Shown here: piece after piece, positions 41,840 to 49,109 of the stretch | How positions within the stretch are numbered: position 1 is the first letter of the stretch | Layout: every line of letters begins with the position of its first letter | NCBI GenBank assembly: GCA_937926175.1 | Contig: CALANV010000015.1 | Location: 1 to 64,000, forward strand | Direction: 5' to 3' | DNA: 64,000 bases | DNA from: an uncultured Rhodospirillales bacterium | GTDB taxonomy: Bacteria; Pseudomonadota; Alphaproteobacteria; CACIAM-22H2 | Position numbers and translations under genes: made by a program | Notes under the pieces: model-generated | Database searches by the model: none | The model's input: only the letters and a program-made list of their open reading frames with translations | What the model was told of the DNA's origin: nothing

Positions 41840-42544
41840 ATGAGCGACATCACCGCGGCCCTCGCGACCGCTCTCGGCCTGATTGCACGGCTGGACGCCC
41901 GCCTTGTCGAAATTGTCGCGCTCAGCCTGCAGGTCAGCCTGACGGCCGTGGCGGTTGCGGCCGGCCTCGGTCTTCCGCTCGGTGCTGCCGTCGCCCTGGG
42001 CCGCTTCCCTGGCCGCCGTGTGCTGATCGTCGTCCTCAACAGCCTCATGGGGCTGCCACCGGTCGTGGTCGGGTTGGTCGTCTACCTGCTCCTGTCCCGC
42101 GCCGGGCCGCTCGGCCCACTGGGTCTGCTGTTCACGCCGTCGGCAATGGTGATCGCGCAGGCGACCCTGATCACGCCGATCATCGCGGCGCTGACGCGAC
42201 AGGTCATCGAGGACGCCTGGCGCGAATATGAGGAGCAGCTGCGCTCTCTCGGCGTGACGCCGCGCCGTGCCATTCTCACCCTGCTCTGGGACACGCGGTT
42301 TTCGCTCGTGACCGCCGTCCTGGCCGGCTTCGGCCGAGCGAGCGCCGAGGTCGGCGCGGTCATGATCGTGGGCGGCAACATCGACGGCGTGACCCGGGTC
42401 ATGACCACGGCGATCGCGCTGGAGACGAGCAAAGGCGACCTGCCGCTGGCGCTCGGCCTCGGGCTCATCCTCATCACTCTGGTGATGGGCGTGAACACCG
42501 CCGCCTACGTGATCAAAGAGGCGGCGCAGCGGAAATTCGGGTGA
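41840..42544 (+). CDS. tupB: Tungstate/molybdate ABC permease, TupB-type
   Basis: 234 residues with about five membrane helices and the permease EAA loop YEEQLRSLGVTPRRAILTLL. Motifs LNSLMGLPPVVVGLVVYLLL and FGRASAEVGAVMIVGGNIDG are typical of TupB/WtpB-like oxyanion permeases. It starts the operon, 30 bp after a sigma-70-like promoter, and overlaps tupC by 4 nt (GTGA). The transported ion (tungstate or molybdate) is inferred from family and context. Confidence 0.88.
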   Translation: MSDITAALATALGLIARLDARLVEIVALSLQVSLTAVAVAAGLGLPLGAAVALGRFPGRRVLIVVLNSLMGLPPVVVGLVVYLLLSRAGPLGPLGLLFTPSAMVIAQATLITPIIAALTRQVIEDAWREYEEQLRSLGVTPRRAILTLLWDTRFSLVTAVLAGFGRASAEVGAVMIVGGNIDGVTRVMTTAIALETSKGDLPLALGLGLILITLVMGVNTAAYVIKEAAQRKFG

Positions 42545-43275
42545 CCGGCGCGATGCACGCACCACCCTCGATCCTTCCGCTTGCGGTACACGACCTGACG
42601 TTCGTCGCGGGCGGCAAGACCATCATCGACCGAGTCTCGTTCGACCTTCGGCACGGACAGCGAACAGTCATCCTCGGGCCGAACGGCGCCGGAAAGAGCG
42701 TGCTCCTGCGACTCTGCCACGGGCTGCTGACGCCGTCCGGAGGCTCGATTGTCTGGGGCGGTGGACAGCCGCATCCGGAACGCCGGCAAGCGATGGTCTT
42801 TCAGCGCCCGGTGATGCTGCGCAGGTCGGCGCTTGCCAACATCACCTATGCCCTCAAGCTCGCCGGCGTGCCCCGCGCGGAGCGCGACATGCGTGCGCGC
42901 GCAGCTTTGGCGAAGGTCGGCCTTGATCGCGTTGCGGACAGTCCGGCCCGGGTTCTCTCCGGCGGCGAACAGCAGCGCCTTGCGCTTGCCCGCGCCTGGG
43001 CGCTCTCGCCGGAAGTCCTGTTTCTCGACGAACCCACCGCCAACCTCGATCCCGGCGCGACCCGGATGATCGAAGAGGCGATCGCCGTCATCCATGCGAA
43101 CGGCACCAAGATCGTGATGACGACGCATGACCTTGGACAGGCGCGACGCATCGCCGACGAGGTCATTTTTCTTCACCGCGGGCGCGTGCTCGAGCACACG
43201 CCCGCTGCCCACTTCTTCGACCAGCCCGCCACGCCCGAGGCGGCGGCGTTCATCCGCGGCGATCTCATCTGGTAA
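42541..43275 (+). CDS. tupC: Tungstate/molybdate ABC ATPase, TupC-type
   Basis: 244 residues: Walker A GPNGAGKSVLLRLCHG, signature LSGGEQQRLALARAWAL, Walker B VLFLDEPTANLDPGATR and the H-loop MTTHDLGQARR. It has no C-terminal TOBE regulatory domain, unlike ModC, matching TupC. The GTG at 42541 overlaps the tupB stop; an ATG at 42552 is an alternative start. Confidence 0.9.
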   Translation: MTGAMHAPPSILPLAVHDLTFVAGGKTIIDRVSFDLRHGQRTVILGPNGAGKSVLLRLCHGLLTPSGGSIVWGGGQPHPERRQAMVFQRPVMLRRSALANITYALKLAGVPRAERDMRARAALAKVGLDRVADSPARVLSGGEQQRLALARAWALSPEVLFLDEPTANLDPGATRMIEEAIAVIHANGTKIVMTTHDLGQARRIADEVIFLHRGRVLEHTPAAHFFDQPATPEAAAFIRGDLIW

Positions 43276-43301
43276 CCGGAACGAACATGCGTAAGGAGGA
43301 A

Positions 43302-44144
43302 ATGATGCGCAGACACCGTTTGCTGACGATCATCGGGGCCCTGACGATCGCGATACTGGCAGCTGCGCCGGCACTGGCACAGGACAAGTTCATCACGGTC
43401 GCCTCGACGACCTCGACTGAGCAGTCGGGTCTGTTCGGTCACATCCTCCCGCTCTTCAAGGCCAAGACCGGGATCGAGGTGCGTGTCATCGCGCAGGGCA
43501 CCGGCCAGGCGCTCGACACCGGTCGCCGGGGCGATGCCGACGTCGTGTTCGTGCACGACAGGGCGGCCGAGGAGAAGTTCGTCGCCGAAGGCTTCGGCGT
43601 CGAGCGGCGCGAGGTCATGTACAACGATTTCGTGCTCGTCGGCCCGAAATCGGATCCGGCCAAGATCGCCGGCACGAAAGACATCGCGGCGGCACTCAAG
43701 AAGATCGCGGAGGCGAAAGCGCCCTTCGCGTCGCGGGGCGACAAGAGTGGCACGCATGCCGCCGAGCTGCGCCTGTGGAAGATCGCCGGCGTCGATCCGG
43801 ATTCCGGCAAGGGCACGTGGTATCGCGAAACGGGTTCCGGCATGGGGCCGACTCTCAATACGGCTGCCGCCATGGACGCCTACGCGTTGACCGACCGGGG
43901 AACCTGGATCAGCTTCAAGAACCGGCGCAATCTCGCGATCGTCGTCGAGGGCGACCATCGGCTCTTCAACCAGTACGGCGTGATGCTGGTCAATCCGGCC
44001 AAGCATCCGCACGTGAAGAAGGATCTTGGCATGGCCTTCATCGAATGGGTGACGTCGCCGGAAGGCCAGAAAGCTATCGCCGACTACAAGATCGAGGGCG
44101 AGCAGCTCTTCTTCCCGAACTATCGCAAGGACGGAGCGTCGTGA
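43302..44144 (+). CDS. tupA: Tungstate-binding periplasmic protein, TupA-type
   Basis: 280 residues: a Sec signal peptide (IIGALTIAILAAAPALAQDK) followed by the TupA anion-binding signature VASTTSTEQSGLF (TTTS-like), HDRAAEEKFVAEGFGVERRE and SRGDKSGTH. TupA proteins discriminate strongly for tungstate. I place the start at the ATG pair 43302/43305 behind AAGGAGG; the ATG at 43287 precedes that site. The stop overlaps the next gene by 4 nt (GTGA). Confidence 0.9.
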   Translation: MMRRHRLLTIIGALTIAILAAAPALAQDKFITVASTTSTEQSGLFGHILPLFKAKTGIEVRVIAQGTGQALDTGRRGDADVVFVHDRAAEEKFVAEGFGVERREVMYNDFVLVGPKSDPAKIAGTKDIAAALKKIAEAKAPFASRGDKSGTHAAELRLWKIAGVDPDSGKGTWYRETGSGMGPTLNTAAAMDAYALTDRGTWISFKNRRNLAIVVEGDHRLFNQYGVMLVNPAKHPHVKKDLGMAFIEWVTSPEGQKAIADYKIEGEQLFFPNYRKDGAS

Positions 44145-44956
44145 CGAAACGGCGCCTCCTCGGCGTCGCAGCCGCGACCCTGGTCGTCGCGATGTCGAGG
44201 AATGCGTCTGCCGAAGGTCCCGTGCGGCTTTACGCCGCCGGAAGCCTTCGCGCCGCCCTGACCGAAGTCGCCCAGGCGTTCACGAAGGAAAGCGGCGTGC
44301 AGATCGCGGCAACGTATGGGCCGTCAGGTCTGTTGCGCGAGCGTATCGAGAAAGGCGAGCCGGCGGATGTGTTCGCCTCGGCGAACATGGCGCACCCCGA
44401 AGCCGTGCACCGGTCCGGTCGGTACGGACCGGTCATCCTGTTCGCACGCAACCGCCTTTGTGCGCTCGCTCAACCCGGCATGGACGTCACGCCGGACACC
44501 CTCCTCGACCGTATGCTCGATCCGGACGTCGAACTCGGCACCTCGACGCCGAAAGCCGATCCGTCGGGAGACTATGCCTGGGCCCTGTTCGAGCGCGCCG
44601 AAAAGCTCCGCCCCGGCGCCTTTGCCAAGCTGGACGCGAAAGCCTTGCAGCTGACGGGGGGCCCGCAATCGCCGCCGCCGAAAGATCGTACGATCTACGG
44701 AAAGCTGATGGAGGAACGTGCCGCCGACATATTCCTGACGTACTGTACCAATGCGGTCGCCGCCAGGAAGGAAGTACCTTCGCTGCAGATCGTGGCAGTG
44801 CCGGATGCGCTCGCGGTCGGCGCCGACTACGGCCTTACGGTCGCAAAGAGCGCCGGCCCCGGCGCGGGTCAGTTCGCGACGTACATTATGTCCCCGCAAG
44901 GGCAGTCCATTCTGGCGCGGCACGGCTTCGATGGCGGCGACACGGCATCGCGTTAA
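44141..44956 (+). CDS. ModA-like periplasmic oxyanion-binding protein without its own permease
   Basis: 271 residues from a GTG overlapping the tupA stop. A signal peptide (VAAATLVVAMSRNASA) is followed by RLYAAGSLRAALTEVAQAFT, ATYGPSGLLRERIEKGEPAD and VFASANMAHPEAVH, the ModA-type two-lobe fold. Compared with classic molybdate ModA, the N-terminal Ser site is kept (AGSLR) and SGLL replaces SGAL. No ModB/ModC pair follows, so it must share the TupBC permease or act as a sensor. It is followed 17 bp later by the Mop gene. Confidence 0.85.
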   Translation: MTKRRLLGVAAATLVVAMSRNASAEGPVRLYAAGSLRAALTEVAQAFTKESGVQIAATYGPSGLLRERIEKGEPADVFASANMAHPEAVHRSGRYGPVILFARNRLCALAQPGMDVTPDTLLDRMLDPDVELGTSTPKADPSGDYAWALFERAEKLRPGAFAKLDAKALQLTGGPQSPPPKDRTIYGKLMEERAADIFLTYCTNAVAARKEVPSLQIVAVPDALAVGADYGLTVAKSAGPGAGQFATYIMSPQGQSILARHGFDGGDTASR

Positions 44957-44973
44957 CTGCGTGGAGGCCGCAC

Positions 44974-45180
44974 ATGAAACTCAGCGCACGCAACGTCCTC
45001 AAGGGTCGCGTCCGGTCCGTCGTCAAAGGCCAGACGACCGCGCATGTAAAAATCGAACTGACGGGCGGCGCCGTGATCACGGCATCCATCACCAATGAAG
45101 CCGTCGACGATCTGAATCTGCGCGAGGGCGACGAAGCCTCTGCGGTCATCAAGGCTTCGGATGTGATCGTGGCCAAGTAG
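44974..45180 (+). CDS. Mop-type molybdate/tungstate-binding protein (molbindin)
   Basis: 68 residues forming a single Mop/TOBE domain: MKLSARNVLKGRVRSVVKGQ, HVKIELTGGAVITASITNEA, LREGDEASAVIKASDVIVA. Such proteins form hexamers that store molybdate or tungstate in the cytoplasm. A clear GGAGGCCGCAC ribosome-binding site sets the start. It sits between the ModA-like and MolA-like genes. Confidence 0.95.
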   Translation: MKLSARNVLKGRVRSVVKGQTTAHVKIELTGGAVITASITNEAVDDLNLREGDEASAVIKASDVIVAK

Positions 45181-45183
45181 GCC

Positions 45184-46257
45184 ATGTCCGGGACGGGAAC
45201 CGCGCGGCTTTGCCGCGCCGGCGTCCTTGCGTACCTCCTGTTCGTCCCTTGGCCGCCGTCGGCGGATGCGCAGGAGACCCGAACGTTCGTCGACGCCGCG
45301 GGACGTTCGGTCGCGGTTCCGGCCCGCATCGAAAGGGTCTATGCGGCCGGCCCGCCGGCGAGCGTGATCGTCTTCTCGCTGGCCCCCGACAAGCTGATCG
45401 GCTGGACCAGCCGGATCCGCTCCGCCGAGCGGCCGTTCCTTCCGCCGCGCTACGCCGATCTGCCGAATCTCGGCCGCCTTACCGGCCGGGGAAATACGGC
45501 CAATGTCGAGGTCGTTCTTGGCGCCGCGCCGGACGTGATCATCGACTACGGCACCATCTCGCCGACTTATGCCTCCCTCGCCGACCGGGTACAGGCGCAG
45601 CTCGGCATTCCATACGTCCTCATCGATGGATCCTTCGACGGAATGGAGACCGCCTACCGTCTGCTCGGCGAGCTTCTTGACGAGCGGCAACGGGCGGACG
45701 AGCTGATCCGGTTCGTGCGAGATGCACTCGCCGACGTCGATCGCGCGGTGGCGGCCGTTCCGACCGACCGGCGTCGACGGGTCTATTATGCCCGCGGCCC
45801 CGACGGATTGCAGACCGGACTCGCCGGATCGATAAACGTCGAAAGTCTGGAACGGGTCGGCGCGATCAATGTCGCCGCCGAAGCGCTCGGACGCGGCGGC
45901 CTCGCGAGCGTATCGCTGGAGCAGGTGCTGCTCTGGAATCCGGATACGATCATCACCATCGATGCGAGCTTCTACCGTTCGGTCTGGTCCGATCCGCTCT
46001 GGCGGAACATCGATGCCGTCCGCAACCGTCGCGTTTCTCTGGCCCCCACCCTTCCCTTCGGATGGATCGACTTTCCACCATCCGTGAACCGTATCGTCGG
46101 CCTTCGATGGCTACTGTCTGTCCTCTACCCGGACCATGCCCCCGACGATCTGCGCGACTTCGTGCGCGAGTTCTTCACACGGTTCTATCATCGTACGCCG
46201 AGCGAGGCGCAGCTCGACGAGCTGCTGCAGCCGCCCCGGACGGATACGGGTCCATGA
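45184..46257 (+). CDS. BtuF/MolA-type periplasmic metal-chelate or oxyanion-binding protein
   Basis: 357 residues. A signal peptide ends near PSADAQ, then the class III binding-protein fold: VDAAGRSVAVPARIERVYAA, GAAPDVIIDYGTISPTYASL, LGELLDERQRADELIRFV and LGRGGLASVSLEQVLLWNPD. Members bind haem, siderophores, cobalamin, or molybdate/tungstate (MolA of Haemophilus). The position 3 bp after a Mop gene, in a Mo/W operon, makes MolA-like function more likely than iron uptake (inference). The stop overlaps the permease start. Confidence 0.8.
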   Translation: MSGTGTARLCRAGVLAYLLFVPWPPSADAQETRTFVDAAGRSVAVPARIERVYAAGPPASVIVFSLAPDKLIGWTSRIRSAERPFLPPRYADLPNLGRLTGRGNTANVEVVLGAAPDVIIDYGTISPTYASLADRVQAQLGIPYVLIDGSFDGMETAYRLLGELLDERQRADELIRFVRDALADVDRAVAAVPTDRRRRVYYARGPDGLQTGLAGSINVESLERVGAINVAAEALGRGGLASVSLEQVLLWNPDTIITIDASFYRSVWSDPLWRNIDAVRNRRVSLAPTLPFGWIDFPPSVNRIVGLRWLLSVLYPDHAPDDLRDFVREFFTRFYHRTPSEAQLDELLQPPRTDTGP

Positions 46258-47276
46258 AGACCGGCTGGAACGGACGTCTTCTCCCCCTTCTGTTTCTGAC
46301 GGCGTGCCTGATCGCGCTGGTCGTGCTTGCGTTTGCCGTCGGCAAGTACCGTATCGCGCCGGTGGATCTGTACCGGCTGATCTGGGCCAAAATCACAGGG
46401 ACACCGCACGATCTTCCGCCCGCGATCGAGACGGTCGTGTTCGCCGTTCGCGCCCCCCGGGTCATCGGCGCGATGATCGTCGGCGCTGCGCTCGCCGCGG
46501 CCGGTGCCGCCTATCAAGGGTTGTTCCGCAACCCGCTGGTCGCGCCGGACATCCTGGGCGTGTCATCCGGTGCTGCACTCGGCGCGGCCGTCGGGATTTT
46601 CCTGTCCTTCGACGTCGTCGCGATCCAAGGGTTCGCCTTCCTGTGCGGCCTCGGTGCCGTCGCAACCGTCTACGCGGTCGGCAGCACGGTCCGCGGACAG
46701 GATCCGATCCTGACGCTCGTCCTTTCCGGGGTCGTGCTCGGGTCTCTGCTCGGATCCTGCATCGCGCTGCTCAAATATCTGGCCGATCCATACGACCAGC
46801 TCCCCGCGATTACGTTCTGGCTGCTCGGAAGCCTGGCCAGCACGACGGGCCAGGACATCGCCTCGACTCTGCCTGCCGTCCTAGCCGGAATGGTGCCCCT
46901 GTACCTCCTGCGCTGGCGGATGGACGTCATGTCGCTCGGCGACGAGGAAGCGCGCGCCCTCGGCGTCGAGGCGGGGCGGCTCCGCATCGTCATCGTCGCC
47001 GCGGCGACACTGATGACGGCCGCCGTCGTCTCGATCTCCGGCATCATCGGATGGGTCGGGCTTCTGATCCCTCACTTCGCCCGGATGCTGGTCGGTCCGG
47101 GCTTTGCCCGCCTGCTGCCCGCGTCGATCATCCTGGGCGGCGCCTATCTGCTCCTTGTCGATACGCTCGCACGCACCGTGGCGGCCACCGAGATTCCGCT
47201 CGGCGTTCTTACGGCATTCATCGGAACGCCGTTCTTCATTTGGCTGCTCGCGACCGCACGCCGAGGCTGGCAATGA
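46254..47276 (+). CDS. BtuC/MolB-type ABC permease
   Basis: 340 residues, about ten membrane helices, with the FecCD/BtuC landmarks RAPRVIGAMIVGAALAAAGA, YQGLFRNPLVAPDILGVSSG, GIIGWVGLLIPHFARMLVGP and EIPLGVLTAFIGTPFFIWLL. The family imports chelated metals or, in MolB, molybdate and tungstate. The ATG overlaps the upstream binding-protein stop and the TGA overlaps the ATPase start. The longer frame opening at 46062 is a phase artefact. Confidence 0.9.
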   Translation: MKTGWNGRLLPLLFLTACLIALVVLAFAVGKYRIAPVDLYRLIWAKITGTPHDLPPAIETVVFAVRAPRVIGAMIVGAALAAAGAAYQGLFRNPLVAPDILGVSSGAALGAAVGIFLSFDVVAIQGFAFLCGLGAVATVYAVGSTVRGQDPILTLVLSGVVLGSLLGSCIALLKYLADPYDQLPAITFWLLGSLASTTGQDIASTLPAVLAGMVPLYLLRWRMDVMSLGDEEARALGVEAGRLRIVIVAAATLMTAAVVSISGIIGWVGLLIPHFARMLVGPGFARLLPASIILGGAYLLLVDTLARTVAATEIPLGVLTAFIGTPFFIWLLATARRGWQ

Positions 47277-48064
47277 GCCTCACGGTCGAAGACCTTGCTT
47301 ACGGCTATCCACGCAAACAGGTCGGACGAGACGTCTCGTTCGAGCTGGCGCCGGGCGAAATCTTCTGCCTGCTCGGGCCAAACGGCGGCGGCAAGACGAC
47401 GCTGTTCAAGACCATCCTCGGTCTCATCCCGCCCCAGGCTGGCCGCGTGCTGATCGACGGCGAGGATATCGCAGCGCTCCCGCGCGCGGCCCTTGCCCGC
47501 CGTATCGGTTACGTCCCCCAGGTGCACACGGGCTATTTCCCGTACACGGTCCATGACATCGTCCTGATGGGACGAACCGCCCATCGCGGTCCGTTCGCCG
47601 CACCCGGCGCCGCCGACCTCGCGGCCGTCGAGTTCGCGCTCGAGGCACTCGGCATCGCGCATCTCGCCACGCACGTCTATACCCGCATCAGCGGCGGCGA
47701 ACGCCAGCTGACCCTCATCGCACGGGCGCTTGCGCAGGCGCCGAAGGTGCTGGTCATGGACGAACCCACGGCCAGTCTCGATTTCGGCAATCAGATCCGC
47801 GTCCTCGAGCAGATCAAACGGCTGGCGACCGGCGGCATGACGGTCATCTTCTCTACCCACGACCCCGAGCAGGCACTGCTCTGCGGCGACCGGGTTGCCA
47901 TGCTGCAGCAGGGGCGCCTTGCGTATCTCGGCGCGCCTTCCGACGTGATCACATCGGACAGTCTCAGGGAGATCTACGGCGTCGACGTCACGGTCGCGGA
48001 GATCGACACGGCATCCGGCACGCGACGCGTTTGCATTCCACGCTTTTCGCCTCAGGAATTGTAG
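47273..48064 (+). CDS. BtuD/MolC-type ABC ATPase
   Basis: 263 residues: Walker A GPNGGGKTTLFKTILG, Q-loop GYVPQVHTGYFPYTVHDIVL, signature ISGGERQLTLIARALAQAPK, Walker B VLVMDEPTASLDFGNQ and FSTHDPEQALL. It energises the permease at 46254. The 3' end overlaps the convergent regulator gene by 13 bp (48052-48064). It is the last gene of the eight-gene operon; no terminator is visible. Confidence 0.92.
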   Translation: MSLTVEDLAYGYPRKQVGRDVSFELAPGEIFCLLGPNGGGKTTLFKTILGLIPPQAGRVLIDGEDIAALPRAALARRIGYVPQVHTGYFPYTVHDIVLMGRTAHRGPFAAPGAADLAAVEFALEALGIAHLATHVYTRISGGERQLTLIARALAQAPKVLVMDEPTASLDFGNQIRVLEQIKRLATGGMTVIFSTHDPEQALLCGDRVAMLQQGRLAYLGAPSDVITSDSLREIYGVDVTVAEIDTASGTRRVCIPRFSPQEL

Positions 48065-48933
48065 ATGACCTGGCCGAGGTCACCGACGTCATATCCGCCA
48101 AGTTCGGTGGCGCGTTGGTGGAATTCCTGCGTCCTGGCAAAGGCGAAAAGCTTCTGGACCGGCGGCCGAAAATAGTCGCGTCGGCGCATCACCAGATCGA
48201 AACGCTCGGTCTGCAGCGGCACGAAATCCAGCCGGAACTGGTTCGCGACGGCGCGGACCCCGACGCCGGCATCGGCCTTTCCCTCGGCGATCGCAAGGCC
48301 GAGGTCGTGCTCGCTCAACGCCGGGTTCGGCAACGTGGTCAACTGATCGGGCGAGAGCCCGCCGGCCGCAAGCAGCTGCACCAACAGGATTTGGCTTCCC
48401 GCCTCGGGTTGCCTCAACACGACCCGCGCCTTCTTCGTACGCAGATCGGCGATCGTGCGGAGACCCAGCGGGTTGCCCTGGGCGACGATCAGCCCCTGCT
48501 CGCGCTTCGCCCATTCGAGAATGACGTAGTCGCGACGCGGCATGACGTTGCGGACCGTACCGACGTTGTACGTACCGTCGGCCTCCCGGACGTGAATGCC
48601 GGCAAGCATGGCCTCGCCGGCGGCGACGCGGTGCAGTCCGTCCAGGCTGCCGCCCGGAAGCATCGCCAGGCCGCAGCGTGATTCCCGCACCGCCCAGTCG
48701 AGCAGCGGATCGTGGCTCCCCGCGACGATGGCTGCCGGTGCCCGGTCCTCGACGTCCGGCCCGGGCTCGCTGTTCTGCGCGATCCAGAGGTCGATCAGCG
48801 CCTTCGGAAACAGCCATTTCCCGGTCACGCGCGAGCACGGGATCTTCCGTTCGCGCACGAGGTCGTAGACCTTCCGTTCCTTGATGCGCAGATAATCTGC
48901 GACCTCGCGTGTCGTCATCAGCTCGTGCGACAT
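48052..48933 (-). CDS. HTH/periplasmic-binding-domain regulator, probable Mo/W sensor
   Basis: 293 residues. An excisionase/MerR-like helix-turn-helix (8-55; MTTREVADYLRIKERKVYDL and VTGKWLFPKALIDLW) is fused to a cytoplasmic ModA-like binding domain (about 75-290; AIVAGSHDPLLDWAVRESRC, EQGLIVAQGNPLGLRTIADL, VVLRQPEAGSQILLVQLLAA). This COG1910-type build is known near molybdate/tungstate genes and likely senses the oxyanion directly. The ATG at 48933 lacks a strong ribosome-binding site; a later in-frame ATG at 48918 is possible. It converges on the transporter operon and is divergent from the polyferredoxin gene. Confidence 0.85.
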   Translation of the reverse strand: MSHELMTTREVADYLRIKERKVYDLVRERKIPCSRVTGKWLFPKALIDLWIAQNSEPGPDVEDRAPAAIVAGSHDPLLDWAVRESRCGLAMLPGGSLDGLHRVAAGEAMLAGIHVREADGTYNVGTVRNVMPRRDYVILEWAKREQGLIVAQGNPLGLRTIADLRTKKARVVLRQPEAGSQILLVQLLAAGGLSPDQLTTLPNPALSEHDLGLAIAEGKADAGVGVRAVANQFRLDFVPLQTERFDLVMRRRDYFRPPVQKLFAFARTQEFHQRATELGGYDVGDLGQVIYNS

Positions 48934-48942
48934 CGGCAAAAC

Positions 48943-48969
48943 ACCGTCCGATCCAAAAACCGTCCGATC
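48943..48969. promoter_or_regulatory. Exact 11-bp direct repeats in the regulator/polyferredoxin gap
   Basis: ACCGTCCGATC occurs at 48943-48953 and again at 48959-48969, 16 bp apart and just upstream of the regulator start. They may be the operator of the HTH/PBP regulator. The rest of the 176-bp divergent gap holds no further repeat that I could support. Confidence 0.5.
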
Positions 48970-49109
48970 TGCTGTCCGTGCCGAATATAGCGAAGCTCCT
49001 GGGTTCCGGTCTCGAATACCTTGCAAGGCGACGGCGGCTACCCAAGAAACGACTTGCGTCGACCCTACCGGTTTGCCAGAACAGATTATGTTCGGGAGGC
49101 GCATGAAGC

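Noticed and set aside
45184..48064. Iron-siderophore or cobalamin importer
   Set aside because: The family allows it, but the genes are fused by overlaps to a Mop and Tup operon and no iron-regulated or B12-related gene or riboswitch is nearby; kept only as an alternative.
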